This document shows positions 16,761 to 25,512 of a DNA stretch of 64,000 nucleotides, piece by piece. The stretch covers positions 62,001 to 126,000 of the forward strand of contig JBAROV010000224.1 of assembly GCA_049642465.1 (NCBI GenBank). The letters run 5' to 3'. The notes under the pieces are model-generated. The model was given only the letters and a program-made list of their open reading frames with translations. It made no database searches and had not been told where the DNA came from. Origin of the DNA: CAWDPQ01 sp049642465 (lineage in GTDB: Bacteria > Acidobacteriota > Vicinamibacteria > Vicinamibacterales > 2-12-FULL-66-21). How positions within the stretch are numbered: position 1 is the stretch's first letter; the number at the start of each line of letters is the position of its first letter. A program made the position numbers and the translations under genes.

Positions 16761-17497
16761 TTCGGCGAAGCCTGCGACAGACGGGGTTTCCGCGCCACGA
16801 ACTCGAGCGTTTCAAATAGATTTTTTCGGATGCGAAAGAGCAGATCCTCAGTCCCGGTATAGCGAGACAGCGTATTCAAACCCGGCAGATTGGTGAAGAC
16901 TGCACCAGCGGCGAGCATGTCGCGACGAATGCCTCTTGCCGCGCCGATGCTTCGCACGACTTCCTCCACGTCGAAGCCCCCGTCGTAAAGCAACTGCCGG
17001 ACGCGGCGTTCGGTGGTGACGAAGTTATGCGTGTAATCGACGTCCCAGAAGAACGTCCGCTCCTTGAGATAATCCGGCACGACGACGAAGAAGACGCCGT
17101 TCGGCCGCAGTACCCGTCGCGCCTCGGCTACGAACTCTCGGGCGGCGTCAATCCCGGTCATGTGCTCGAGCACCTGATCCGCGTACACGACGTCGCAGCT
17201 TTCATCGGGGGCGCGCATCGGAGGCGCCCAGCCCTCGATCACCTCCAAACCCTTCCGACGAAGCTCCTCGATCAGAATCGGGCTGGCCTCGATCGCCCGA
17301 TAGCGCCACCCCGACTCCACGGCGCCCAGCGCAAGCGTCCCGTGCCCTGGACCAATCTCGAGCATCTCGCCGGGGGGTGAGATGTGGCTCATTAGAAGTC
17401 CGAGCCGCGAGCGCTCGGTGCGGCCGCGCCTCGCGCGCCCGAAATCGGTCAGCTCTTTTTGGCGATCGGAAAACCAGCGGTAGAAAGTGTCGGGCAT
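16757..17497 (-). CDS. Class I SAM-dependent methyltransferase
   Basis: The start at MPDTFYRWFS gives 246 residues; the longer open frame upstream only translates the repeat at 17503-17551. Motif I is MLEIGPGHGTLALGAV near residues 43-58, followed by AIEASPILIEEL and YADQVLEHM, as in UbiG/methyltransferase_11 proteins. The C-terminal RNLFETLEFVARKP is basic. It is first in the unit with the membrane protein and the GT87-like protein. The substrate is unknown, but glycolipid methylation is likely from context. Confidence 0.72.
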   Translation of the reverse strand: MPDTFYRWFSDRQKELTDFGRARRGRTERSRLGLLMSHISPPGEMLEIGPGHGTLALGAVESGWRYRAIEASPILIEELRRKGLEVIEGWAPPMRAPDESCDVVYADQVLEHMTGIDAAREFVAEARRVLRPNGVFFVVVPDYLKERTFFWDVDYTHNFVTTERRVRQLLYDGGFDVEEVVRSIGAARGIRRDMLAAGAVFTNLPGLNTLSRYTGTEDLLFRIRKNLFETLEFVARKPRLSQASPK

Positions 17498-17502
17498 CGA
17501 GG

Positions 17503-17551
17503 CGGGGAAAGAGGGAAAAGGGAAAAGGTCCCTTCTCCCTTCTCCCTTTCT
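17503..17551. repeat. Hairpin built from GGGAAAAG / CTTCTCCC words
   Basis: GGGAAAAGGGAAAAGG is followed at once by CCCTTCTCCCTTCTCCC, forming a stem with A-C or G-U pairs. It lies between the stop of the RGRF lipoprotein and the methyltransferase start, a likely terminator. Confidence 0.75.
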
Positions 17552-18413
17552 AGAACCGGCCGCGGCTGGTCCAACCGCCACTCGTGCCGGACTGATGCGT
17601 AATGTCCGTCACGTCGTTCCAGATCACGGTCGGCGAGGGACCGCAATGTCCTCCAATGATGTCGATGATGTACACCGCCTTCGTTCCGGGGTCCGGTTCG
17701 GAGCTGTAGTTGTACGCGAGCACGTCGAGCGACGGGTCACCGCAGTTGCCCCGCTTGCAGTTGTAACCCCAACGCGTGTCTTCGAGACGCAGCGCATCGA
17801 CTGCGGCATCCATGAATGCCCACGATCCTCCATGCTCCTGACACGAATTCCGGAGCAGGTCAGGCCGCTGTGCCGCAACGCGTTGCACGATCGCCAGGCC
17901 CCACGTGGGACGTGGAAGGCGCTGACCGGGAGGTGGATTGGGCGTCCGTTTTTCGAAGACGGTGAGGAACCGCGCCGTTGACGACCACGGTCCGAATGCA
18001 TTGTTCATACGAGCACGGACTCGCCACCGATACGGCGTGTCACGCTCCAGGTCCGTCGGGTAGGCCCATGATGTTGTTCCGCTGCTTCCTTGGGACAGGG
18101 TGGTGCTGTCGACGACTGAGCCCGAATCATTCAGGAGCTGGAACTCATACGTGAACTGACGATTGACGAACCGTCCAGTGCTGTTGCCAATCATCATCGT
18201 CGGTTTCCGACTGTCGAGACGGAGATCGTTGACTGGCGACATCAATGTGGGAGGGTTCACCTTCAAGGTCGAACCATCCGCCGCCGCGTCGCCGCTCCCG
18301 GGCGAGGTGGCGTCGGTTGGCGTAGGCGCCGCTGGGGCGCGATTACAAGCAAGGGTCAAAGCCAGAGCACAGGCGGCCCCGACCCGCGGAAGTGTTTTGT
18401 ACATCCGGTGCAT
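17550..18413 (-). CDS. Lipoprotein with FnIII-like domain and RGRF C-terminal domain (copy 1)
   Basis: The start ATG at 18413 has GGAG seven bases upstream and gives a signal peptide ending LALTLAC (lipobox Cys). A fibronectin-III-like sandwich follows (LMSPVNDLRL ... PYRWRVRARM), then a conserved domain from RTPNPPPGQRLPRP to the end. Its landmarks are RNSCQ, WAFMD, TRWGYN, KRGN, DIIGGHCG, WNDVTD and terminal RGRF. I recognise no family for that domain. It is lipid-anchored, probably exposed in the periplasm or on the surface. It diverges from the beta-barrel gene at 18594. Confidence 0.7.
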   Translation of the reverse strand: MHRMYKTLPRVGAACALALTLACNRAPAAPTPTDATSPGSGDAAADGSTLKVNPPTLMSPVNDLRLDSRKPTMMIGNSTGRFVNRQFTYEFQLLNDSGSVVDSTTLSQGSSGTTSWAYPTDLERDTPYRWRVRARMNNAFGPWSSTARFLTVFEKRTPNPPPGQRLPRPTWGLAIVQRVAAQRPDLLRNSCQEHGGSWAFMDAAVDALRLEDTRWGYNCKRGNCGDPSLDVLAYNYSSEPDPGTKAVYIIDIIGGHCGPSPTVIWNDVTDITHQSGTSGGWTSRGRF

Positions 18414-18593
18414 CGAAGATCTCCGTTGTGGTTTGGTGGGCGACGGCGCGAACCGCCGCGGCGACAAATTGTAACCGATTCGCTCTCGTTTCATGTGCGT
18501 ATTTCGCGGCTCAGCTGGTCAACTCTCGCGACCCGCGGCGCGAGGGGCGTGCTAGTATGAAACTCAATTTTTTCAGCTTCGTCCGAGGTGCGA

Positions 18594-19403
18594 ATGCGTA
18601 GTTGTTTCGTCTTGTCCGCCTTGATGGCGGTTTCTACACCGACTCTCGTTGCCGCTCAGACCCCCAACCAGCCCAAGACCCAAACGAAAACCCAGAAGCC
18701 AGCCTCGCCGTATCCAGCGCCGGCGAAGTGGTTCGCGAACTTCCACATCGGAGCTCAAGTGGGCAGCGAGGATATGAGCCGGAATTCCACATTCACCCTC
18801 TACGACGAGCCCGCTACGTTCGAAACCGCTCAAAAGGCCGACGGCGGATTCCTGCTCGACGTCGGCGGCGCCGCCCGTCTTTACCGCGACAAGTACGGTA
18901 TCGGCCTTTCGTTCGCTTCGTTCCAGAGTTCGGGTGACAGTAGTTTCGGGGGGAGCCTGCCGCACCCCTTGCTTTTCGATCAGCCACGGAACTTCAGCGG
19001 GACCGCCTCAACAGAACATAAAGAGCGCGCCGTGCACATCCAGGCGCTCTGGTTCATTCCCTATACCGACAAGATCGATTTCACGGTGGGAATCGGACCT
19101 TCGTTCTTCTCGGTGGAGCAGGGGTTCGCCAGAAGCATCTCATTCAGCGAGAACCCTCCTGATTTCACGAGCGTGACCATTGACTCCATTGAGATCGTGA
19201 ATATCAAGGAGTCGGGGGTTGGCTTCAACATCGGCGCCACGATGTCGTATGCCATAACCAGGCGGTACGGCGCTGACTTCGGCGCCGACGTGATGCTTCG
19301 TTATTCGCACGGGTCGCTCAAATTCGCATTGGGAGAAGGTCAGACCGTTGAAGCGGGTGCCGGTGGGTTCCAGCTCGGGGTCGGTATCGGCGCGCGGTTC
19401 TAG
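18594..19403 (+). CDS. Secreted outer-membrane beta-barrel protein
   Basis: The 269-residue protein has a signal peptide ending LVAAQTP, a Gln/Lys/Thr-rich linker, then alternating strands and a terminal GVGIGARF typical of outer-membrane barrels. The ATG at 18594 is preferred to GTG 18588 because GAGG sits six bases before it. It is followed after 27 bases by an RGRF-domain lipoprotein gene, so barrel and lipoprotein are probably one operon and could interact at the outer membrane. The function is otherwise unknown. Confidence 0.65.
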   Translation: MRSCFVLSALMAVSTPTLVAAQTPNQPKTQTKTQKPASPYPAPAKWFANFHIGAQVGSEDMSRNSTFTLYDEPATFETAQKADGGFLLDVGGAARLYRDKYGIGLSFASFQSSGDSSFGGSLPHPLLFDQPRNFSGTASTEHKERAVHIQALWFIPYTDKIDFTVGIGPSFFSVEQGFARSISFSENPPDFTSVTIDSIEIVNIKESGVGFNIGATMSYAITRRYGADFGADVMLRYSHGSLKFALGEGQTVEAGAGGFQLGVGIGARF

Positions 19404-19430
19404 TCGCGCGCTCCTGGAGGACACAAGAGG

Positions 19431-20201
19431 ATGAGGTCAGGCAGAGCACTCTGCATCGCGTTCGTACTTTCGCTCGCAGCTCTCGGATCCGCCTGCGGGG
19501 ACAGTGAGGCCCCGCCAGGACCGTCAGCGCCGGCGGTCCCTTCACCCCCGCGCGTCGTCTCGGTTGAGGTGGCTGGATCGACGGTGCTCTTCGAGCGCGG
19601 ACAAACACAGCGGTTCGTCGCACGTGCCTTGCTTTCAAATGGATTTGTCGAGGACCGAAGTTCGAGCGCGAGCTGGCAGTCGAGCAATTCGGCAGTCGCG
19701 TCCGTGTCGAGCGGCGGGGTGGTGACCGCCGGAGATGAGGGCGAGACGACGATCAGCGCAACGGTCGAAGGGCAGCGGGGCAACCTGGGGGTGCGCGTCA
19801 AGTATGGAATACGCACGCCCGATCCGCCGCCGGGGGAGCGAATCCCGAAACCAAACGAAGCGGGGTTTGTCGCAGAGGTGATCCGCTCGCGCCCTGATCT
19901 CCTCGCCCGTTCGTGTCAGCCCGAGTCGGGCGGCAATGGAACGTGGGAACTGATGGATCTGATCGTCGATCGTCTGAGAGCTGAGAAGGACCTACGCTGG
20001 GGCTACAACGGTCGCCGTGGTCTGGCGAACGACCCCGCCCGCGACGAAGTCGCCTACCACTGGGGCTCAGGACCAGACGAAGGCAGCCGCGACACTTACT
20101 CCTGGGACATCCTGGTCGGGCATTGCGGCGCCAATCCCTCGCCAGCCTGGCAGGACGTCAGCGATCTCGGCACGATCTGGATTAGCCGAGGACGTTTCTA
20201 A
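19431..20201 (+). CDS. Lipoprotein with BIG2-like domain and RGRF C-terminal domain (copy 2)
   Basis: The 256-residue protein has a signal peptide with lipobox LGSACG, a bacterial Ig-like (BIG2-type) domain (VSVEVAGSTVLFERGQ ... TISATVEG), then the same C-terminal domain as at 17550-18413. Shared landmarks are RTPDPPPGERIPKP, RSCQ, WELMD, LRWGYN, DILVGHCG, WQDVSD and RGRF. The different N-terminal domain with a conserved end suggests module shuffling. A GGAGG lies upstream of the ATG. It is the second gene after the beta-barrel. Confidence 0.68.
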   Translation: MRSGRALCIAFVLSLAALGSACGDSEAPPGPSAPAVPSPPRVVSVEVAGSTVLFERGQTQRFVARALLSNGFVEDRSSSASWQSSNSAVASVSSGGVVTAGDEGETTISATVEGQRGNLGVRVKYGIRTPDPPPGERIPKPNEAGFVAEVIRSRPDLLARSCQPESGGNGTWELMDLIVDRLRAEKDLRWGYNGRRGLANDPARDEVAYHWGSGPDEGSRDTYSWDILVGHCGANPSPAWQDVSDLGTIWISRGRF

Positions 20202-20211
20202 AAAAAGAGAT

Positions 20212-20278
20212 CAACTCCCACTTCCCAACTCCCAAATCTTTCAGCGTTGGGAGTTGGGAGTTGGACTTTGGGAGTTGT
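20212..20278. repeat. Hairpin of CAACTCCC / GGGAGTTG words
   Basis: CAACTCCCACTTCCCAACTCCC (20212-20233) faces TTGGGAGTTGGGAGTTGG (20247-20264) and a further GGGAGTTG. It fills the convergent junction between two lipoprotein genes and is a likely bidirectional terminator. Confidence 0.8.
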
Positions 20279-20283
20279 CGGCG

Positions 20284-21396
20284 TCAGAACCTGACAATCC
20301 ACTGCCAGGGTCCGTTCCAATCGCCAAGGTCGACGGCGCGTTCGTAGGCGCATCCTGGTGCGGTCGGTGAACTGGGGGGCGGGCAGCCAGGGACCGGCAA
20401 GAAGATTCGTGGACGGTAGTCGCCTCGCCAGCCGTTCTGGAGGTCCGCGCCGCGTGCGACCAGGTCAGGTCTCATCGCTCCAAGAGCCTGCAGCGTCACC
20501 ACAGGGCCCAGGTTTTTTTGAGCAATCAACCCAAACACAAACGCGCGCCATTGTTCGGTCGTCCAGTTGACGGGTTCACTGGGGTTCCCCCCGCCCCCGC
20601 CTCCACCTCCACCGCCGCCGCCGCCCGGGGCGCCTGGAGTTTTGAAGCTCTGCATTCCGGAAGTGTCGCGGAGGGTGCCGTTCGAGGCCACTACCCGCCA
20701 GTAGAGGAGCGAATCTGCCGGCAACGGCGCCGTCTGCACGCTCGTCTGGTTCCCGCCGCTGCGGACCGAGGGGATCTCCGCCACGACGTCGCTGAAAGAC
20801 GTATTCCGTGCCACGAAGAACGTGTAGCGAACTTCGCCTGCACGTCCCGCAACGCGGCCGTTGTTCACGACCAGCGTGGGCGTGGTGTTTCCCACGGCCT
20901 GACCGCCGGCCGGGCTCACAGGTATCGGAGCTTCCACGACCACCGGCACGACCAGGTCGAAACGGGCGGCTGATGAATAGGTGCTTTCGTTCGCTCCGTC
21001 CGCGGCTTTGACGCGCCAGAAGTACGTCCGTTCGGCGGCCAGCGTGCCGTCAACGACAACCGTTGTCCTGCCATTGTCTCCCGGAGGGACTTTGCTGTTG
21101 GCGTATAGCGTGGAACTGAAGTTCGCGTCGGATCCGAGTTCGACCTGGTAATACAGCGGCCGAACCCCGTTCGACTGGCCGTTGTTGAAAACCAGCCGCA
21201 ATGGTTCGGTGTTGATGACCTCCGTGCCGTTGACGGGGGCCACGGGCACGGGCGCATCAATGGTCACGCCGGCAATCGGGCCGGCAACCGTTGGACTGAG
21301 GGGGTTTGCGCTCTTCTTCGCCTCGCAACCGGCGATCGATGCGGCCATCGCGGTCAAGGCAGCCAAACGTGTAATCGAGTTGACGGTCTTGTACAT
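20284..21396 (-). CDS. Lipoprotein with two FnIII-like domains and polyglycine hinge
   Basis: Starting at MYKTVNSITR (21396) the protein has 370 residues and lipobox SIAGC. Two repeated fibronectin-like modules follow, each beginning VPVAPVNG or IPVSPAGG and containing a TYFWRVKA or LLYWRVVA strand. A run of twelve or more glycines then leads to a C-terminal part with MRPDLVAR and terminal WQWIVRF. That end recalls the RGRF lipoproteins but lacks the RWGYN and GHCG motifs, so it is at most a distant member. Protein-protein or glycan binding on the surface is likely. Confidence 0.6.
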   Translation of the reverse strand: MYKTVNSITRLAALTAMAASIAGCEAKKSANPLSPTVAGPIAGVTIDAPVPVAPVNGTEVINTEPLRLVFNNGQSNGVRPLYYQVELGSDANFSSTLYANSKVPPGDNGRTTVVVDGTLAAERTYFWRVKAADGANESTYSSAARFDLVVPVVVEAPIPVSPAGGQAVGNTTPTLVVNNGRVAGRAGEVRYTFFVARNTSFSDVVAEIPSVRSGGNQTSVQTAPLPADSLLYWRVVASNGTLRDTSGMQSFKTPGAPGGGGGGGGGGGGGNPSEPVNWTTEQWRAFVFGLIAQKNLGPVVTLQALGAMRPDLVARGADLQNGWRGDYRPRIFLPVPGCPPPSSPTAPGCAYERAVDLGDWNGPWQWIVRF

Positions 21397-21425
21397 GATC
21401 TTGCCCTGGGGATCGGCGTCCCAAA

Positions 21426-21439
21426 GGGCCCTAGGGCCC
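21426..21439. promoter_or_regulatory. Perfect 14-bp palindrome GGGCCCTAGGGCCC
   Basis: It lies 30 bases before the lipoprotein start at 21396. It could be an operator or a short hairpin in the leader; only the symmetry is seen. Confidence 0.35.
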
Positions 21440-21523
21440 ATATTTCCGCAGGATGTCTAACTACCGGCGGCTATCGGCTGCAAAGAGGAAAAAGTGTAGA
21501 CCTCCGTGCATGCGATTCGGCTG

Positions 21524-21600
21524 CCAGTCGGCTTCCATCTGCCGGCTTCCAGCTCCCAGCTGCCGGCTTCCAGTTCCCGGCTTCCGCTCCCAAATTCCCG
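21524..21600. repeat. Word repeat of GGCTTCCA / CCAGCTCCC type
   Basis: Five imperfect copies of CGGCTTCCAGCT-like words lie between two minus-strand lipoprotein genes. The reverse complement of the same word (GCTGGAAGCCGG) recurs at 46,348-46,377. Confidence 0.65.
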
Positions 21601-21627
21601 AGTTTTTTGAACAGCTTTTTGGATCGT

Positions 21628-22179
21628 TCAGAACCTCCCTCTTCCCGTCCAGCGCCCGACCGTTCCGCTGTTGTAGGTGGCGTCCGTCACGTCGTTCCAA
21701 ATCGGGTACGGGTTCCCGCCGCAATGGCCTCCGATGATGTCGACGATATAGACCTCGGTACTTCCCTCGTCGTCACCGCGGCCCCAGTGATAGTCGATGA
21801 CGTCTTTTGAAGCGTCGCCGACGTTTCCGCGTTTCCAGTTGTAGCCCCAGCGCGTGTCCCGGCGCCGAAGTTCGTCGACGACAAGATCCATGAACTCCCA
21901 CGACCCTCCATGGTCCTGGCAGGAATTACGGAACGCATCCTGATGCTCCGACGCCAGTCCGGCCACGAGGCCGGACATGTCTGGCAGGCCAAGCCGCCCG
22001 CCCTCTTCCGGATCAGGGGTGCGGTTGGCGGAAACCGCATTGCTGCCGCCGCGGTTCGCCTCATTGAGACCCGTGGGGGCATTGGGTGTTGAGCTCTTCT
22101 GATAACTGCAGGCGCTCACGACAACGACGAGGACGAGCGAACACACTCCGGCAACGAGACGACAGGTCTTCAGGGTCAT
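21628..22179 (-). CDS. Short lipoprotein consisting of the RGRF domain (copy 3)
   Basis: The 183-residue protein has a signal peptide (GVCSLVLVVVVSAC) and a brief Ser/Asn linker, then only the conserved domain from RTPDPEEGGRLGLP. Landmarks are RNSCQ, WEFMD, TRWGYN, KRGN, DIIGGHCG, WNDVTD and RGRF at the stop. It gives the domain limits: about 125 residues are enough for an autonomous unit. The function is unknown; conserved Cys, His, Asp and Trp positions could form a catalytic or binding site. It follows the membrane-protein gene at 22252 on the same strand. Confidence 0.68.
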   Translation of the reverse strand: MTLKTCRLVAGVCSLVLVVVVSACSYQKSSTPNAPTGLNEANRGGSNAVSANRTPDPEEGGRLGLPDMSGLVAGLASEHQDAFRNSCQDHGGSWEFMDLVVDELRRRDTRWGYNWKRGNVGDASKDVIDYHWGRGDDEGSTEVYIVDIIGGHCGGNPYPIWNDVTDATYNSGTVGRWTGRGRF

Positions 22180-22251
22180 TTGGGCGTACTTCTTCTATGT
22201 AAACCCGGCTGTAAAACCGGGGATTGTTAACGCACGTCTGGTTGAAACGAG

Positions 22252-23229
22252 TTACCCGATTTCTGTTTCAGGGATCAGGCGGCCCCTGGAGCGCAGAAGG
22301 AATACCCCTCCGCCGCTCAACGAAAACAACATGATCAAGCCGGCGCTGCCGAGCGACAGCGTCAGCGCGGAGCTCACGTCGAAACCCAGGCTGGTGAAGA
22401 AAAACACGAACACCGCTTCGCGAACCCCGAACCCATTGATCGACACGGGCGCCATCTGCACCGCCAGGCTGACCGGTACGATCACGGACGCAGCCAGCAG
22501 CGGCAACGGCACGGCCAGACTCCTGGCCGCGCAGACGTAAAACAACACGAGCAACGCTTGGACGGCAATGGCGCCGACAAATGCCTGCCACAGCCGTCGC
22601 GGCTGGCAAGCGAAGCGCTCAATCGCGCTCACGAGGTTGTGAAGCCGGGTTTGCAGCGACGTCGCACGGCCATGCCCGATGGAACGAAGCATCCGTGAGA
22701 CCGTTTCGGGAAACCGCAGAAAAACGATCAGAGCGGCCGCGATCGCGACCAGGGCGACCCAGACGTAGCCGGTACCCTGGAGACGCACGCCGACTGTTGC
22801 CGCAAGGGCCGAGGCCACTGCCGCCACCGCGAGCAGTGCAACCAGACCGAGAATCCGATCGAGCAGGACGACGGTCGTCGCAAGCGTTTTGGATCCGGCA
22901 AATGGCGCGGTGTCTGCGACTCGGACGACGTCACCCCCGATATTGCTGGGGAGGAAGTTATTGAAAAACGTCGCAACCAGAAATGATTTCGTGAGGGTCG
23001 AGAGGCTCACGTCAACGGTCTGCACCTTCAGGAGCAATCGCCAGCGCCACGCGCTCACGAGCAGCATCAACCCGTACATGCCGAGCGCCGCCGACATCCA
23101 GAGGACGTTCATCTGGCGGAAATGCGCAACGGTCCTCCCGAGATCGGCGCGACTGAAGAGCACCCACAGGAGGACAATACTCACCGTCAACTTCAAGGCG
23201 AGGGCCGCCTTCAGTCCTGGTCGTGTCAT
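22252..23229 (-). CDS. LPG_synthase_TM (UPF0104-type) membrane protein
   Basis: Starting at MTRPGLKAAL the protein has 325 residues and seven to eight helices. SFLVATFFNNFLPSNIGGDV and MAPVSINGFGVREAVFVF are the two conserved family segments, as in the paralogue at 15819-16760. It is probably a lipid or lipid-sugar translocation protein of the glycan pathway. The longer upstream frame is rejected because it crosses the divergent glycosyltransferase start ten bases away. Confidence 0.75.
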   Translation of the reverse strand: MTRPGLKAALALKLTVSIVLLWVLFSRADLGRTVAHFRQMNVLWMSAALGMYGLMLLVSAWRWRLLLKVQTVDVSLSTLTKSFLVATFFNNFLPSNIGGDVVRVADTAPFAGSKTLATTVVLLDRILGLVALLAVAAVASALAATVGVRLQGTGYVWVALVAIAAALIVFLRFPETVSRMLRSIGHGRATSLQTRLHNLVSAIERFACQPRRLWQAFVGAIAVQALLVLFYVCAARSLAVPLPLLAASVIVPVSLAVQMAPVSINGFGVREAVFVFFFTSLGFDVSSALTLSLGSAGLIMLFSLSGGGVFLLRSRGRLIPETEIG

Positions 23230-23238
23230 TGAGCTGTT

Positions 23239-24522
23239 GTGAGGATCATGCGCGCGATGCGCCGGCACGTAGAATACCATGACACGGCGTTGCTTTCCGA
23301 CTCAGCCATCCCAGATTCGCTGCGCGACCGGCCGTTGCGCATCCTGATGCTCGCGCCCGAACCCTTTTTCGAGCCGCGCGGGACGCCCTTCAGCGAGTTC
23401 CACCGAATCAAGGCGCTCACCGAGCTTGGCCATTCAGTGGATCTCGTCACGTATCCATTTGGCGCCGATGTCTCGCTTGAACGATTGCGAATCATTCGCT
23501 CTCCGCGACCGCCGCTGATGACCAAGGTCCGTGTCGGTCCATCGTTCACAAAGCTCGTCCTGGATGGTTTTCTGGCGGTGACGGCATGGCGCCGCTCGCG
23601 TCGGGAGCGCTACGATCTCATCCATTCCCACGAGGAAGCGGGATTTTTCGGCGTCTGGCTCGCACGTCGTCTTGGCATCCCGCACCTCTACGATATGCAC
23701 TCGAGCCTGCCGCAACAACTGACGAATTTCCGCTTTGCGCGCAGCAGGATTCTCCGTCGCGTCTTTGAATTGATGGAGGACCGCACGATTTTCGGATCCG
23801 ATGCGGTCGTCACGATTTGTCAGGACTTGCAGGACCACGTCACGGCGATGGGCGCCGGAGATCGCGCGGTGCTGATCGAGAACGTGATGGGTGGCGATGT
23901 CGAGGAACCTCCTCTCTGCTCGCCGGCCGAAATCCGCAGGCGATGGAACATCGCGGCGAATGCGCCTTTGATTCTCTACACTGGGACGTTCGAGCCCTAT
24001 CAAGGCCTGGACCTGCTGCTCGCGGCTTCGGAGATCGTCGCTCGAACGCACCCGGACGCTCGCGTGCTCGTGGTTGGTGGACGACCTGAGCAGATCGCGG
24101 CGGTGCGTGCCAAAGCGCCCGGCTCCCATGTCATTTTTGCCGGGTATCAGCCCGCCCGCGACATTCCGTCGTTTCTGGCCGCTGCTGACATCCTCGCGTC
24201 ACCGCGCATTTCCGGCACGAACACGCCGCTGAAGATCTACACGTATCTCCGCTCCGGGCGTCCGATTGTTGCGACCGATCTCCTGACGCATACTCAAGTG
24301 CTCGATCGTGAAACGGCGTTTCTCGTGAAACCGGAACCCGATGCATTCGCCGCCGCAATCATCCGGTTGATCGAGCAGCCACCGTTGCGGCAGCAACTCT
24401 CGTCTGCTGCCTGCCAGCGAGCGAGGACACGCTACAGCCGCGACGCGTACGTCTCTCGCACCCGCGAGGTCTGCCGGCGTCTGGCGATGCGCAGGCCCGC
24501 GCCCCCTGTGTTTCGCACATGA
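23239..24522 (+). CDS. Family 4 glycosyltransferase
   Basis: The 427-residue GT-B enzyme opens its first Rossmann domain with RILMLAPEPFFEPRGTPFSE, the sugar-transferase glycine-rich N-terminal loop. The C-terminal domain has LILYTGTFEPYQGLDLLL, then ISGTNTPLKIYTYLRSGRP, the acidic/aromatic donor site in which the usual EPFGLV is replaced. The start is uncertain (GTG 23239, ATG 23248 or ATG 23257). It acts in the cytoplasm. Its stop overlaps the next ATG as ATGA, starting a four-gene coupled operon. Confidence 0.78.
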   Translation: MRIMRAMRRHVEYHDTALLSDSAIPDSLRDRPLRILMLAPEPFFEPRGTPFSEFHRIKALTELGHSVDLVTYPFGADVSLERLRIIRSPRPPLMTKVRVGPSFTKLVLDGFLAVTAWRRSRRERYDLIHSHEEAGFFGVWLARRLGIPHLYDMHSSLPQQLTNFRFARSRILRRVFELMEDRTIFGSDAVVTICQDLQDHVTAMGAGDRAVLIENVMGGDVEEPPLCSPAEIRRRWNIAANAPLILYTGTFEPYQGLDLLLAASEIVARTHPDARVLVVGGRPEQIAAVRAKAPGSHVIFAGYQPARDIPSFLAAADILASPRISGTNTPLKIYTYLRSGRPIVATDLLTHTQVLDRETAFLVKPEPDAFAAAIIRLIEQPPLRQQLSSAACQRARTRYSRDAYVSRTREVCRRLAMRRPAPPVFRT

Positions 24523-25505
24523 AAGTGCTGGTGACCGGCGCAACTGGATTCACTGGCGGTCATCTGGCCCGATACCTGACATCCAGCGGTTGTGCAGTGG
24601 CCGCACTTGTCCGCCCGGCAAGCCTTGCGCGGACGAACGAACTCCGGACCGCTGGAGTCGAGATTCGGGAAGGGGACCTCACCGACGCAGCAAGCGTGCG
24701 GCGCGCGGTTGAGGGATGCGAGACGGTGTACCACATCGCGGCAACGTACCGGGAGGCGGGGCTGGGTGATGCGGCCTATGTCCGCATCAACGTCGAAGGG
24801 ACACGACACGTCCTCGCCGCGGCTCTGGCCGCCGGGGGGAAGCGCGTCGTCCACTGCAGCACTGGCGGAGTGCATGGGCACATCGATCATCCGCCCGCCG
24901 ATGAAACGGCGCCTTTTGCGCCGGGTGACGTCTACCAACGCACGAAACTCGAAGCGGAACGGCTTGCTGCCGATTTCGGCCGCAGGAATCGGCTCGAGGT
25001 CGTCATCGTTCGACCGATCGGCATCTACGGCCCGGGCGATCTCCGATTTCTGAAAATGTTCCGCGGCATCGCCCGCGGGCGGTTTCCGATACTGGGCCGC
25101 GGCGACGTTTTCTATCATTTGACGTATATCGACGATCTGGTGCGCGGGTTCGAACTGGCTGGGACAACCCCGTGCGCTGCGGGACGGGAGTACATCCTTG
25201 GCGGGCCGGAGTACACGACGCTCAACGAGCTTGTTCGACTGATCGCCGATGAACTTGGCGTCGCGCCACCACGATTGCATTTCCCGATCTGGCCGGTCTG
25301 GGTCGCCGGCGCGCTCTGTGAGGCGGTGTGCGTGCCGCTCGGCATCGAACCGCCGCTCTTCCGGCGTCGCGTGGACTTCTTTCGCAAGAGCCGCGCGTTC
25401 AACATCGGCCGGGCGCGCGAGGAGCTGGGCTACAATCCGGCCATCGATCTCAAGACCGGCATCAAGCGGACCGCCGCATGGTACCGCTCACGGGGATTGC
25501 TCTGA
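24519..25505 (+). CDS. NAD-dependent epimerase/dehydratase (extended SDR)
   Basis: The 328-residue protein has the nucleotide-binding VTGATGFTGGHLARYL (Gly-rich, residues 5-20), CSTGGVHG with the catalytic Ser region, and the YxxxK pair as YQRTK near residue 145. It is HpnA/UDP-sugar epimerase-like. It would change the configuration of a nucleotide sugar for the surrounding transferases. It is coupled to the glycosyltransferase upstream (ATGA) and sits eight bases before the next gene. Confidence 0.78.
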   Translation: MKVLVTGATGFTGGHLARYLTSSGCAVAALVRPASLARTNELRTAGVEIREGDLTDAASVRRAVEGCETVYHIAATYREAGLGDAAYVRINVEGTRHVLAAALAAGGKRVVHCSTGGVHGHIDHPPADETAPFAPGDVYQRTKLEAERLAADFGRRNRLEVVIVRPIGIYGPGDLRFLKMFRGIARGRFPILGRGDVFYHLTYIDDLVRGFELAGTTPCAAGREYILGGPEYTTLNELVRLIADELGVAPPRLHFPIWPVWVAGALCEAVCVPLGIEPPLFRRRVDFFRKSRAFNIGRAREELGYNPAIDLKTGIKRTAAWYRSRGLL

Positions 25506-25512
25506 AGCATGC

